This document shows, piece by piece, positions 10,560 to 22,823 of a stretch of 64,000 nucleotides of DNA (its first letter is position 1; each line of letters starts with the position of its first letter). The stretch comes from Cristatella mucedo (taxonomy: Eukaryota; Bryozoa; Phylactolaemata; Cristatellidae), in the NCBI GenBank assembly GCA_009760855.2, contig WPIO01000079.1, forward strand, positions 1,062,001 through 1,126,000. The letters run 5' to 3'. The notes beneath the pieces were generated by a model. It saw only the letters and a list, made by a program, of their open reading frames with translations. It was not told the origin of the DNA and searched no databases. The position numbers were made by a program, and so were the translations under genes.

Positions 10560-11500
10560 ATCTGCAAAGCCTTCATTTTAACGGTTTACATAGCCGCGGT
10601 ATGGAGACTTCTAATATTATTTGCGTGCGTAAGCACCGACGTGCAGATATTTTTCAGCGCTAATACGTCGCGCGAACCCAGTCTGCAATGATTCGAGACC
10701 TCGGGGATATTGGCGCTATTGCCAGTGCAAAAGCGCTTACCTCTAAGCAGATTCCACAGATACGGAGGCGCCCTAGGCGCCCGCCGTGTTTCCATCTTGA
10801 CTGGTTCACGTGGATTCGCTTGTCTGAGCTGAGCTGAGGAGGGCCGCGCAGGCTTCGGCATTTCGGGCCGCGCGTGCTGAGCGCCGTACCGACGACTGTC
10901 GTGGCGGGCTCAGCGGCTCAGCGCTCAGCGATGACTCGCACGCAGGCTCCCCCCCCCCCATTCGTGTTGCATCGTTTGACTCGAGGATTCAGCTGCCGAC
11001 TGCTGGCTTGCACGTGCTCGGAGGCCACGTTAATATTGTGAAGAAAGCTTGCGATTGGCGGCTGGTAAAGCGACGGCCCAGTAATCCCCCACAATGCACC
11101 AGTAATGCACCGCGAAAATGTGTGCGGAAAGAAAACTGTCGTGTAGAAGGTAACTCAATTTGTAAAAGGCAACAACTACTCAATTCGTTCCAATTTCAAT
11201 TTTAGGCATCCAGCTTGCATTGACAGTCTTTTTTTCGATGGTGCTACTCGGTGTTTACTCCAGCGAACCTCTTTGTACAGAAAATGCGAATAACTATTTA
11301 TAACTACGATTGATAGCTGCTAGATGTTTCCTATGATACTCTTGATTCTCCCGCGGGCAGCCTAATTTCGTAAGATCACGCCTGCTGCAGTAATCCCAGC
11401 TGAAGCGCGACCAAGCAAGGGCAGAGGGCAGAGGTCAGAGCTAACTCGGTTATGCAAAAAACACGTGATTACTGCCAGAGAGAAAAATATGAGTGCCTGT
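10560..11500. other. Intergenic DNA, no gene recognised
   Basis: Short frames only. A run of C near 10951 and a CTAC repeat at about 11505-11530 are the only simple sequences. Confidence 0.5.
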
Positions 11501-11928
11501 CTTGTACCTACCTACCTACCTACCTACCAACCTCTTTGAACAGCCGAAGCTGGCCAACCAGCTGACATCCTAGCTGCAACCGCAGCATCACAGTGAGCTT
11601 AACTTCCGGCAGAGGAACGCTGTTCGAGCTGAGTGAGCTACGAGCCGCGAGCACGAAGGCACCGAAAGCCACCGAAACCTGGCATACAACACTGCTCATG
11701 TCTCTGGACAGGTTTCAGCCTGCGGACATTAAGATCTCTTTAAATGGCATTCCTTCCGAAACCCTTTGACTTTAATTAGCCCTCATGCACTGTGCACATG
11801 TACAGTTCCCAGGCATACCACTTCCTGAAAGAGGAATCTACGCTTGGAAATCTATCCGGAATCTATCTATCCGGAGAGTGGAATCTATGTTTGGCCATAC
11901 ACGTACCCCGTGCATGGGGCAAGCGCAT

Positions 11929-12065
11929 ACCTGCGTTGTGCACGCCTGCATTGTGCATACCTCCGCTGTGCATACCAGTGCTATGCATACCTGCGGTGTG
12001 CATACAGGCATACCTTGTAACCTACGTGCGTGTATACCTTCGGCATACCTGCGTTGTTCCAGTGC
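11929..12065. repeat. Degenerate 15-base GCATACCTGCGTTGT array
   Basis: Seven or eight variants of a GCATACCTGCGTTGT-like unit follow one another, with substitutions. The overlapping Cys/His/Thr-rich frames come from the array. Confidence 0.8.
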
Positions 12066-12303
12066 ACGTACCTTGTGCAAGGACACAACGCAGATATGGG
12101 GCATGCCTCGGTGGAAATTTTGTCGAGGGCATGACACATGATGCATCCGACACATTGATGCACTCTACATTACAGTTAGGTAGAATATGTGGATCTCGTG
12201 GTGCAGGCTGGAGCTGCATAATCAACTTACCTAACGAAGATTGTTTGGCATTACCGCCTTCAGCATTAGTCATGGTGATGGAATGCTGCGAGAGAGATAG
12301 AAT

Positions 12304-12640
<337 letters not shown>

Positions 12641-13240
12641 GTGCGAGGTCCAGGACCTGCGCTGTCCGCCGTTCTAAGGCTAAGCACAAATGGCAAGACG
12701 CATTTTTGCATTTAACTGACAAAGATCTATTTGCACCCAGAAGGCAAACTTTTGAGTCGCAAGATGGCATTACCCATCATTGCATTATCTTGCTGGCACT
12801 TGCATTGAAGACCTAGGCGGAACTACGGCTTCGTAGTTTAGCTCAGTAGGAAGTAGAAAAAGCACAGGGTTAATGTCTGTCTGCACTTGGCTAATGTATG
12901 CCTTTGTCGGCGAAGATGGCATCATGCTTTTGAAATATATGAGTAATTAAAATACGGCTTGTGCGAGCGACTGAAGGCTTAATGGTTCAGCAGCACAATA
13001 AATCAAACCTTCGTCAGCATACATAAGCACAGATAATGCACATTATAAACCGTAGCCATGCAAAATCATACGCGTGCGATCGAATGGAAAGAATCGCAAG
13101 AGAACAGCTGTTTCGGCTTTCGCAAACCTAAATTATGGCGAAAAAACGAAAGTCGCGGACTGAAATCGCTGTCTAGAGCCTTCAATGCTGCGCTGACGAA
13201 GCAGCAGATTTTCGGCCTGAGTCCCTTCAAAATCCGAAGT
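12641..13240. other. Intergenic DNA, no gene recognised
   Basis: The stretch TAGTTTAGCTCAGTAGG near 12835 looks like a tRNA A-box, but no B-box or acceptor pairing follows at the right distance. Confidence 0.5.
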
Positions 13241-13316
13241 ACAAATCCGGAGGCAAAATCCGGATTACAAATCCGGAGGCAAAATCCGGATTACAAATCC
13301 GGAGGCAAAATCCGGA
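13241..13316. repeat. 26-base minisatellite, about 3 copies
   Basis: The unit ACAAATCCGGAGGCAAAATC plus CGGATT is repeated with no visible change. Confidence 0.9.
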
Positions 13317-13319
13317 GCC

Positions 13320-14155
13320 GTCGTAGCCTTCGTACACTTCGCACAACATTGAGCTTTGAAACACCGTAGGCTGCGCCTACACTGGCGAACCTTCGTAGTC
13401 CAGACAACCGAAGACTAGAGGCTACGCCATCTGCCTTGACCGGTAACGAGCTTGGACGACGGTGGCTGACGGAAAGGATCAGAGTCTCATAGGATGGGTT
13501 CGAGGAATCAGAGGGGCGGTCTACTGCTCGGCGATAGATCGGAGACTTCCGAGGCAACCGATCAACCAGGAACGGACCCAAAACGCAACACACATGCATG
13601 CCGCACACATAAATGCGCTGCGTGGGGGAGACCAGATTGTGAGACTGGCCGAGTTCGAATGCAGGGAATCAATTGCTAAAGGAAGTTGCATTGCAAGCAT
13701 GCAGTATCAGTTCCTTTTGAGATGGCGTGAGCAAATACGCGTCCACGGATAGCCGTTGCGCCGTTTCCATTCTCCGGAGAACCAGAAACTTTGGGACGTC
13801 CGCTCTTCCGAGATCTCTCGAGATTTCGGCCTAGTGAGAGACGATGCATAGATGTAGTGTAAACTTTGTAGATGTACCAGCCGCAGCCCAACAACGAGGC
13901 GACAACTCTCGACTTCGAACTGCTACAGACTATAGCAGTGGCTAGTTGGACTCTAGTTCGTACTCGAGGCAGGTTTACGCGTGTCTCAACCAGGAAACTT
14001 CGCCAGTTTAGACGAAGCTTTAGCGTGTATCTTAAGGAAGTCCACTCGTCTAGTCTGCATGTCCGTACATGCTCATGTGCATACATCGAGAACATTCATA
14101 ATAACATGGCGCTTTATTGGTAACCAATACAGTCTGGTATCCAAAGGCGGGGTGC
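13320..14155. other. Intergenic DNA, no gene recognised
   Basis: Short overlapping frames on both strands without conserved features. Confidence 0.5.
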
Positions 14156-14159
14156 TGTG

Positions 14160-14850
14160 TAATAATAATAATATATTTGCTATAGCTTCCTCAGAGACTT
14201 CAATCTCTTTCTAGGCACTTTACATTTTCTGTAAAGGAAGCATGATCGAATGGTTAGCGGTAGCATGTTCAATCAAAACCAAGTAAAACATCGTTAGAGG
14301 TGACGTGCACAGGGTCAGCATTAAAAATACGGTTAGTGGCAGCATGCACAGTTTCAGCGAGCATAAGCACGTAAAGGAAAAATCACTGGGACCCACTAAA
14401 TGCTGTGATACATAGATGCGTTTTTACTTTCTTCTTAAATGTGGTCAAGTCAGGAGATGTGACGCAAGTCGGAAGTGAGTTCCAGGTTTGGGAGCTTAGG
14501 AACTAAAGGCACGGTCTAAAGGAGGATTTGAGGTTCGTACGATTTACAGGTAAACGATGTGATTTCGAAAAGCGGTTGGTACCGTGCTTATCCTGTTCGG
14601 GGAGTAGATCTGACAGGTAGGCTAGAGCCCAAGAATTAATGGACCTAAAGGTGATTGACAAAACCTTGAAGTCAATGCGTTGTTTGACTGGGAGCCAGTG
14701 CAGGTCGGCAGACAAGCTTAGCTGCAGAGTTTTACACCAGCTGTAAGTGCCTAATTGCACATGTCGGTAGACCAGCAAGCAGTAAGTAACAGAAGTCAAG
14801 ACGGGATGGCACAAAGGCATGGACCAATTTAGGTGCGGAATCGCGTTGTA
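14160..14850 (-). mobile_element. LINE-A 3' fragment
   Basis: On the minus strand the end of the ORF (with DLHWLPVKQRIDFKVLS) is followed by the LINE-A 3' UTR and the AATAATAAT end at 14160. The frame is broken relative to 4767-6041. Confidence 0.9.
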
Positions 14851-15231
14851 AAAAAGGCCATGCTACTCACAGTGGGTGGCACTAAGGGGGGGGGGGGTTA
14901 TTCTGAGTAATAGAGGTGGCTCCGCTGCCAGTTGCATGAGTGGAACCCTTGATGGGCTACCGCCCGGCTAAGTAACTGACTCGAGTTGCTGTATATGCGC
15001 GCCAAGGCAGAGACCAGCTCACAGGTACTGTATTTAGGATCTAACTAATTCAAGGCCAACTAATACGTGTCTCTGAATGGGTAACGACAGTATGACTTGT
15101 TATGACTTCTTATGACTTTTTAGGAGCATGTGCATGACATATCTTTTATATATACACATATACGTGCATTTATACATCTACATGTATATTGAAACCGTGG
15201 TTTTAGATAATTTTTCGTATTAAAGTTTAAA

Positions 15232-15276
15232 ATAAAGGGTTTAGGATTTAAAGTTAAGGGTTTAGGGATTAGGATT
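15232..15276 (+). repeat. Telomere-like degenerate GGGTTTAGG patch
   Basis: Four or five GGGTTTAGG/GGGATTAGG-like words lie in about 45 bases. It is too short and mixed to be a telomere remnant with certainty. Confidence 0.35.
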
Positions 15277-15292
15277 GTTGTGCTTTTTAGTT

Positions 15293-16045
15293 AATAATAC
15301 AAATAATAATGCACTTGATAAAGCACCCTCAGAGGACTTAATCTCTTTCTAGGCGCTTAACATTTGCTGCAAAGGGAAGCGCGATTGAATGGTAAGTAAA
15401 CTCATACTTGATAAACAAGAATAACATGGTTAGGGGTGACATGCACAGGGTCAGCCTGCAAATGTGGTTACTGGCAGCATGCACAGTGTCAGCACGCATA
15501 AGCACGTGAAGGACGAATCACAGGAACCCACTAAATGCTGTCCTCAATAGGTGTGTTTTTAAATTCTTTTTAAATGTTGTCAGGTCAGGGGATGTTCTGA
15601 CGTAGGTCGGGAGTGAGTTCCAGGCTTTGGGAGCATACGAACTAAATGCACGGGGTATTTGTAAGGGTTTGAGGTTTGTACGGGGTATTTGTAGACTGTT
15701 GGATTCCGAAAAGCGGGTGGTAAGATGCTTGGCCTGGTGGGGGAGTAGATCTGAGAGATAGGCTGGAGCCAAAGAATGAAGTGACCTAAAAGTGAGCGAC
15801 AGAACCTTGAAATCAATCCGTTGCTTGACTGGTAGCCAGTGCAGGTCGGCGAGAAGTGGTGTGATGTGGCAACTGCGACGCCCACGACAGACAAGCCTAG
15901 CTGCGGAGTGTTGCACCAGCTGCGATCGCCTGATTGCACATGCCGGTAGGCCAGCAAGCAGTGAGATACAGAAATCCATACGGGATGTTACAAATGCATG
16001 GACCAACTTAGACGTGGTATCCTTATCTAAACAAGCCCGAATTTC
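15293..16045 (-). mobile_element. LINE-A 3' fragment
   Basis: The minus-strand frame from 16006 to 15518 matches the last third of the LINE-A ORF, and the full 3' UTR ends in AATAATAAT at 15293. A short in-frame duplication (CGGGGTATTTGTA, near 15650 and 15680) separates it from the best copy. Confidence 0.92.
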
Positions 16046-16049
16046 TTTA

Positions 16050-16160
16050 GTTATGGCTTGCCCGAGGGGTTAAGGTACTCGCCTATGGCGGCAGAGATCG
16101 TGGGCTCAAGCCCTGCGGCGCATTTGAATCGCCTGAATGGAGAGCAAGTTCTTGCACCGA
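16050..16160 (+). mobile_element. SINE-1 copy, tail degraded
   Basis: The head GGCTTGCCCGAGGGGTTAAGG and a B-box-like GGGCTCAAGCCC lie directly against the 5' end of the preceding LINE-A fragment. The tail is diverged. Confidence 0.7.
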
Positions 16161-16199
16161 ACAAATTTCCATAATAATTTCCTAATGATTTAGAGTTTA

Positions 16200-16940
16200 C
16201 TAAGTGATTTAGAGTTTACTTTTTACGGCTACAGCCGCTGGCTACGGTGTTGAAATGTATGCTATCGCGACCGTGCCAATAGCACAAATTTCAAAACTCT
16301 ACGCTACGCGACGCCGTATTAGCTGTCCGGGGGTATTTATAGTCACTGGCAGTAGCGGAACTTGGGGGACAAGCATTTAACTCCCCCTGCAGCGACAGGG
16401 GCAGCGGCAGGGGCAGCGACCCCCCCCACGTTCCTACGCCCGCGACAGTCATCAAGAACAAAATTGCATCTTAATTCCACTCGATGATCAACCGCTGAGT
16501 TCGTGTCGAATAAACACTACAATTTTCCGCTTAAGGTTTTTTCTCTTAATTAATTGCGGTTCCAGCTCTGTCTGCATGCACTTGTTGCGGGTTCAGCCCC
16601 TACACGAAAGCTGCTCAATTCTCGCCCTCGATGGAAATCCTGGGTCCACCAGCCACTGGTCACAGGTCAAGGTGAAGCGAAAGCAAGGTCACGCGAACCT
16701 AAAGGTACACAAATTAGATCCGCACGTGCACTGGGCGTGGTCACGCCCAGGTGGCCAGGCCGAGCCGAGGTTGCAAATTTGCTTTGGCCCCTAAATTTGC
16801 CTATGCCAGGCCGGCCCTGAGCTGCCTGGGCGGATCCGTGCCTAGGTCAATTTGGAGAGCCTGCATGTGCACATGACGTACCCGTTTTCATATACCGATT
16901 TTCTTACACAGCAACATCTCTCGTGTCGCTCACTGAGGCA
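16200..16940. other. Intergenic DNA, no gene recognised
   Basis: No conserved frame. The CAGGGGCAGCGGCAGGGGC run near 16395 is a small imperfect repeat. Confidence 0.5.
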
Positions 16941-16945
16941 CACCC

Positions 16946-17430
16946 TTTTCAGTCGTCCTGAGCTACTACTTCCGTGCTACTCACTACCTCAACTTCCCTC
17001 CGGACTCAGCAATGCTTCCCACTTTCTCTTTGTTGCGTGAGACGAAGTCAGTTGGCTACCTAATGCTTCCCGAAAGCCGCTTAGGCTGTGAGTGCGCTTG
17101 AGAAAACTCTCCTGCGTATTACCCATTTAGTCTTTGTGGCTTTTCGGAGTTACAGACGGAGATACATTGCATTACATTATATCAAGCAGCGTATCGACTT
17201 CGAGGTTGTGTCACTCGCCTTTAGGTCCCATCATTCTCGTCTTCCGATCTACCCATCCGACCTACCCATCCGTCTACTTCGATATCAGGCTATGCACCAC
17301 GCCACTTGCTCTGCTGATTCAGATCGTTTGGCTGTGTCTCTGACCTATGTCTTCTTTGGCGGCGGCGCCTTTAGTTCGTATTCTCCCACAGCCTGGACCT
17401 CACTCCCGATGGACGTCACGACACCTCCTG
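16946..17430 (+). mobile_element. LINE-B 3' end followed by LINE-A ORF fragment
   Basis: Bases to about 17188 match the LINE-B 3' UTR, including CGGAGATACATTGCATTACA. From there the sequence matches the LINE-A C-terminal coding region (KQRIDFEVVSLAFRS). Two different truncated elements are joined head to tail. Confidence 0.75.
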
Positions 17431-17441
17431 ACTTAAAATAT

Positions 17442-17582
17442 AACACAGTCCATTTATAGCGCCATTATAAGAACCTAATCTCTATTCAGGCGCTTCACAT
17501 TTGCCACACGGAGCTCGACCCCATGACCTCGGCTAGGCATGGTCGGGACGAGCACCTTAATCACTGGCTAAACCAGACTTGA
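17442..17582 (-). mobile_element. SINE-1 copy
   Basis: The minus-strand tail lies at 17450-17500 and the tRNA-like head ends near 17580. It lies directly after the LINE-A fragment. Confidence 0.75.
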
Positions 17583-17952
17583 TGGCATTTAAAAAGAAGT
17601 TGTGAAAGCACATACTTCTCAAAACATTTGCTGGGTGCATGCGAATTGACCTCTGTGTGCTCTAGCGTGGTGACAACGTGCTTGTTATCACTCATCAATT
17701 AGCATGCTTCCCTCCCAGCGCAGGTAAACTGGCTACAAATGGGTCCGGCTCCGTTAGTGCGCCATGTAAATGCCTTAAAATTTCTGTTATTACACTGTAG
17801 CTAGGTCTCGCTGTCGCCACGCACACTACAGCAGGAATCAAGCCGCCATCCGTTGTCCCGGTCAGAGTGTACCAGAGACTGGCTTAGCTCTGTATATTTT
17901 CCAGCTGTGAGTGCAAAAAACGAAAGCACGAAGAAACCTTTGAATCAATCGA

Positions 17953-18115
17953 GACAGAAAGAGAAACAGAGAGACAAAGAGACAGAGAGAGACAGAGAGA
18001 GAGAGAGAGACATAGAGACAGAGACAGAGAGAGAGAGACAAAAAGAGAGACAGAGACAGAGGCATACATAGGCACAGAGGCAGAGACGGAAAGAGACAGA
18101 GACAGAGGAGAGCGA
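17953..18115. repeat. GAGACA-type purine-rich repeat
   Basis: Imperfect GAGACA and GAGA units. The Arg/Glu and Ser/Leu frames here are products of the repeat. Confidence 0.9.
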
Positions 18116-18617
18116 TGAGAGAGGCTCACGCCTTTTCACGTGACCGGAGAACTTCGCGAGCCCCGAGACTGCCGAAACGCAGGCTGAAACACTGAAGCGT
18201 AGGCTGTTGCCGTGACGTCACATCCGTGGTTCTTGTACCGTGACCATCGCCGACTCCACCGACCGCTGTCTTTTCTCGGCTGCTCTGCGCTGAGACGTCC
18301 TCGCAGTCAAAGACACTCGCTCAGCCAGTGACCAATAGTAAGCCCCTGCCACCTCTCTCCCTCTCTTAACGCAGTCCACTCTAATTTGAGAGAAATCGGC
18401 CCGAAATCGGCTGCATGTGAAGCTCGGATTTTAAGTGTGAATACTCTAGTGCACGGTCGTTATAACGTACCCACCGAATTTCGCCTGCCATTGCACTTCC
18501 GCGTTCTCGTGCAAAAGGGCTATAAAGACTATAAAGGCTATAAAGACGCCGGCCACTACAGCAATCGACCGCAATCGACTAGAATGCATGGCAAATCCAC
18601 AAGAAATCGAAGCTTCG

Positions 18618-18955
18618 CGAAGCTGCGATTTGGACGTGTGCACGTTAAATAGCACGTTAAATATTTTAATTGTTTTAATTATAATATTATTTAATTATGC
18701 ACGTTAAATAGCACTGCTGTTCAGCAGTACCCACGAAATTTCGCGCCGTTGCTTTTGCACGCACGCACGCACGCAACGGCGACTGCGAAGCTACGATTTG
18801 GACGTGTGCACGTTAAATAGCACGTTAAATATTTTAATTATTTAATTATGGTATTATTTAATTATGCACATTAAATAGCACTGCTGTTCAGCAGTACCCA
18901 CGAAATTTCGCGCCGTTGCTTTCGCGCGCACGCACGCACGCAACGGCGACTGCGA
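18618..18955. repeat. Two-copy tandem duplication, 168-base period
   Basis: Copy one (18618-18785) and copy two (18786-18953) share CGAAGCTGCGATTTGGACG, the AT-rich TTAAATATTTTAATT core, the palindromic ACTGCTGTTCAGCAGT and the GCACGCACGCACGCAACGG end. They differ at a handful of bases. The duplication sits at the upstream edge of the CpG-rich region before the growth-factor gene. Confidence 0.92.
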
Positions 18956-18959
18956 GACC

Positions 18960-21738
18960 CACTGCACTGGACTGCAGCGACCCGGGCCAATACCGCAACA
19001 ATCCACCGCCAGGGGCGCTGCTGTAGCTGCAGTCGATAGCAGCGGAGGATTTCGCGCCAATTGCTCAGTCGCGCACCGCAGACGGTGCCAAATAATGATT
19101 TCCCGCTGCTGCGACGTGCAGAAGCAGCTCTACGCGAATCGCGCATTCAGTTGACTCCATCAGCTAGTAGACTTCGCGCCTGCGCGCCTGATGCACCCGG
19201 GGAATCGCTGCCTCGGAACCTCGGCGGCCAGTGCATGCGCACATTCGCACGCTCTCTCTCGCGCGGAGGAATCTCGCTTCGTTCAAGGTTCGACTAAGCG
19301 AGCGGCGCTCGGCTAAAAGGCCCATGCGCCGCACGCTTGCGAACGTATTCAGTTCGCCACTAAACGTATCGACGGCGCCTTTTCGCATAGACTGACTTGC
19401 TTTCCAGAATGTCTAAAGTGCTCAGAGAGAGAGAGACTTTTCTATTTCAGGACTATGCGAACGAAATATTCTCCTTATCTGCTGTCGCGGGTGGTAAGAC
19501 GGGCGAGCCGGCGGCTTCTGGGTTGGTCTCCTGGCAGCGGGCGCGTTTCTTGCACCTCGCTAACGCTGCCGGTATTTCGCAGACGCCATCTAGCGGACAT
19601 GCGCATCTTTACGGACGCACTGCGGATCGCCGCGGTCGCCCAACGAGACCCTACGAGGGCCTACGAGGTAGTAAATGCGGACTCTGCTTAGCCACGGAGT
19701 TTTTCCGCGAAGTTCGTGCCAGCGCCGCAGGGTTGCTTCAGTGCACGGCTTCGTGGCTGCGTAAGCCTCTGCGCCGCCTCCTCCTCCTCCTCCTCCACTG
19801 TCGCTCTTCGACAACGCTTCTGCGAAAGCTCGTGCTGCATTTCAATGGAATGCTGGCCGAGCTAAGAAATTCCTCCGCCAGCCGTTCCCGTTATGATGGG
19901 TAAACCCTTTAACTCTTCGAAATCGGTCGATGCGGGCTTCTGCCCGATTTCTGCGCTTGGGACCGTGCGACGCTACGCCGAGCGGCGAATTGGGAGTCGC
20001 AAGTTCGCCGGCAGTTCTCTGGCCCTCGCGAACTCCGCGGTGTCCGTCGCTTAATGGCACCTCAGATGGCTGCTGGCGCGGAAGAAGTAACGAGGCTGCG
20101 CTGCGTTGCTCAAGCGAGCGTTCAAAGAAAACTGGGATCGCTGTAGCCCCAGACTTCTAAGCCCGCTGCAACCGAAGGAACCGGGTCGCGACCGCGATTC
20201 TCAACGATTGCAACTACATTGCGCATTCATCAGCGAACTCACATAAGCGCATTCACGAGCGAAAAAAGGAATCCCTCGCTCTTTTGTCTGCGCACAGCAG
20301 CACGTCAATTTTCGCAACCGAACGCGCCGAACGCTCGAATGCGCCGAACGCTCGTCGTCAGTCGCGGATTTGGCAAGATTCGACTGAGGTCCGGAATTTA
20401 GAGAGCCAGGTGCCAGATGGCCGCGCACCGTCGGTGCGCACGAGTCTGCGCCGCGACGGACGAGCGCACGCCAAGCGCAGAGAGAAAAAGTAGGCTCGCT
20501 CGCTGGACCGCGAGGTGCGGTGCACCGAGAGACCGCGAGGCCGAGCATCCGACAGCGACGGAGACGCCGCCGCCGCGTCTCGCCGCTATCGTCTAGCCGC
20601 GGTCTAAGAGACAATACATCCGACGCCGCTCCGCCGGCATCCTTAGCGGCGCGTAGCGCTGCCTCGCGTGAGCGCGATCCTCTGCGCTCGAATTGCGTGC
20701 GCCGGTGGGTGAGCCGGCTGTTCAGAGCTCGCAGTTCGCTCGAGCGCTTGACCTTTGACCCTCGAGCGCTTGACACTTTTCCCGCCAGTCTTCGCTCTGC
20801 ACCGCGCTGTGCACCACCCGAAACAAAAACGTGCATTTCACCAACCGCTCTAGTAGCTCCTCGAATCAGAGCCAGCGTGCCCTGAACCGAACTCGGGAGC
20901 ACACGCCGCGACGCTCTGCACCCCGCTCTGCGAGACGCTCTGTCTGCACCACGCTCTGCGCGACGCTCTGGGCGACGCTCTTAGCGGCCCAAACTATTCG
21001 TCGACCGCGACTGCTCAATAGCGCGCCGAGGCGGCGGACGGCAACAGCCAGCAATTACAAGCCGGCGCTAATTGTTGCACTGCGGGTAGTGACATTTAAG
21101 GCTCGCGAAGAGCTCTGCAAACGCCCGCCGGAGTCACGGAGCAGCGAACGCTCTCCGATCGCTCGCTCGCGTGCCGCAGCCGCCACTGGCGTTGTGCTAG
21201 AAGCTGCAGCGCACTTGAGAGAGCGGATGCCGTTGTAGCGGGGAGAGCCGCCAGGCGGCGCAGCTGCTGGGGGAACTCACTGCGATACCACTCTGGCTAG
21301 CAGCAGAGCGCCGGCGGCGTCTGCTCGCGCGCCGCCGACTTGCAGCGCCACCGGATCCGACTCAGAGAGACGGCTGCGGCTCGGCCATCGATCGCCGGCG
21401 TCTGCTTGAGGCGAGAGCTCGCCGACGGCTGGCTGCGGCGGCTGCTGCGGCTGCGGCTGCGGCTGCTGCGGCAGGCGACCACCGGCAGCTCGGCGTCGCG
21501 GCCGTGACCAGCGGACGGTCCCAGCCACCCATCACGCCGCGGCGGCGGCGGCGGCGGCGGCTGCCGATATCCCCCGAGCTAATAGCATTCGCAGGCGCAT
21601 CGGCTTGACCTTGCGCGGGCGGCGACGGCAGAGGTGCGGCGGGCGCGGACCAGAGCGGATGTGTACCCGATCGCGCAGCCGCGGGGCCGACGTCGCGCCG
21701 TGGAGGTGCAGACGCAGAGTGCCCTAGCCGAGCCAGAC
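18960..21738 (+). promoter_or_regulatory. CpG-rich region upstream of the VEGF-like gene (putative promoter and 5' leader)
   Basis: About 2.8 kb of GC- and CpG-rich DNA runs up to the signal-peptide exon. Frames are open on both strands over much of it (for example 20902-20201 on the minus strand), as composition alone would give, and none encodes a recognisable product. No clear TATA element lies close to the start codon, consistent with a CpG-island promoter, and I cannot place the transcription start. Runs of GCC/CGG triplets (21420-21560) would make a structured 5' leader if transcribed. The assignment rests on position and composition only. Confidence 0.4.
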
Positions 21739-21780
21739 ATGAGCACCGCGGAGACATGGTCTACGTACTCCTGTGTTTAA
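21739..21780 (+). promoter_or_regulatory. Short upstream ORF overlapping the growth-factor start
   Basis: An ATG at 21739 with G at -3 opens a 13-codon frame ending TAA at 21778-21780. This frame overlaps the main ATG at 21756 in another reading frame. If the transcript starts upstream, ribosomes initiating here would pass the main start, a common way to lower translation of growth-factor mRNAs. Its function is inferred only. Confidence 0.4.
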
Positions 21781-21821
21781 TGTTTGCGCTACTCTGCTCA
21801 GCCGAGGACACGCAAAGACAG
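21756..21821 (+). CDS. VEGF/PDGF-like growth factor, exon 1 (signal peptide)
   Basis: Twenty-two codons begin at an ATG in strong context (GACATGG). They encode a hydrophobic signal peptide (VLLCLMFALLCSA) with a likely cleavage site after CSA, then EDTQRQ. The exon ends CAG followed by the donor GTAAGC at 21822, in phase 0. The human VEGFA first coding exon, as I recall it, is also 22 codons and phase 0. The product would be secreted. Intron 1 (21822-22920, 1,099 bases) holds a long GA tract and ends in a pyrimidine-rich CTCCTTCTGTCGCTCCAG acceptor. Joining to exon 2 keeps the frame. The start was chosen because it gives a signal peptide, a strong context and a matching phase. Confidence 0.72.
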
Positions 21822-21869
21822 GTAAGCGGTAGCGAACGAGTCTCTCTAGCGAACGAGTCTGTAACAATC

Positions 21870-21937
21870 GGGAGAGAGAGGGAGAGGGGAAGAGGGAGAG
21901 AGCGAGAGAGAAAGGGAAGAGGGAGATGAAGGAGAGG

Positions 21938-22024
<87 letters not shown>

Positions 22025-22158
22025 AGAGAGAGGGAGAGGAGAGAGCGAGAGAGAAAGGGAAGAGGGAGATGAAGGAGAGGGAGAGAAAAGAGAGAGAGAG
22101 AGAGAGGGGGGGGGAGAGAGAGAGGGGGAGAGAGAGAGGGGGAGAGAGAGGGAGAGGG
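21870..22158. repeat. GA-rich tract inside intron 1
   Basis: About 290 bases of GA with AAGGG and GGGG interruptions. A block of about 45 bases reading GCGAGAGAGAAAGGGAAGAG and onward occurs twice (near 21901 and 22045), which shows an internal duplication. Confidence 0.95.
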
Positions 22159-22787
22159 ATTAGCGTCTTCGGTCGTCGGGCAGGTTAGACCGGGGGCACT
22201 GCCGCCGCCGCGGAGGTGCGCTGTCGTGCAGCTGCGGCCGCCGCTGCGGAGGTGAGTTCTGTCGTCGCTCAGCCAACCCGCGGCCGAGCGGGTCTGATAC
22301 GTGTGCCGCCGCCGCCCCTCCGCCGGCGCTTGGTGCGGACCCCGGCCGGTACGGACGTTAGCCGACGGCCGACGCTGGTATTGCGATTGCTCCGCGTATG
22401 CCGCCGCCGCGTCCGCCGCCGCCGCAGGGTCTACCTATGCGGGGTCCACCGGTGCCACCTACTGCAGTGCTTTCTGGGTCTGCGAAGTCGTGCCCTCTGC
22501 GAATTTGTCGCTTTGGCTAGGAGTTGCAGTCAGACTTTGGAGAGATCAGTCAGGCCCGTAATAAACGGCGCGCAGTAAGGAGTACTCTGCACGCCGGGTC
22601 GTCTTCGCTAGCGAGTTGCCACTTTACTGCATGCCCACCGGAAGCGGCGGCGGAGGCAGCCGGCGCCGGCAAGCCCGCTGCGCATAGGGTTCGTTGCCGG
22701 TCTCGCGAGGCCGGCGATCGCCGGGCAAGCCGTCTGTCTGCCGGCGTCGCGCGTCATCGTGAGCTGCTCGGGCAGCGGGTGGCCTGG

Positions 22788-22823
22788 CCAAGTAAAGCGC
22801 CCCCCCCCGGGCGCTTTACTTGG
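22788..22823. repeat. Perfect hairpin, 15-base arms, 6-base loop
   Basis: CCAAGTAAAGCGCCC is followed by six C and then its exact reverse complement. It lies in intron 1, about 100 bases before the exon 2 acceptor. Confidence 0.9.

Noticed and set aside
12830-12900. tRNA gene
   Set aside because: Only an A-box-like word is present. There is no B-box at the right distance and no acceptor-stem pairing.
20201-20902. 233-codon minus-strand open frame upstream of the growth-factor gene
   Set aside because: Several frames on both strands are open, and the product is Arg/Ala/Ser-rich without motifs. It fits better as a CpG-rich promoter region.
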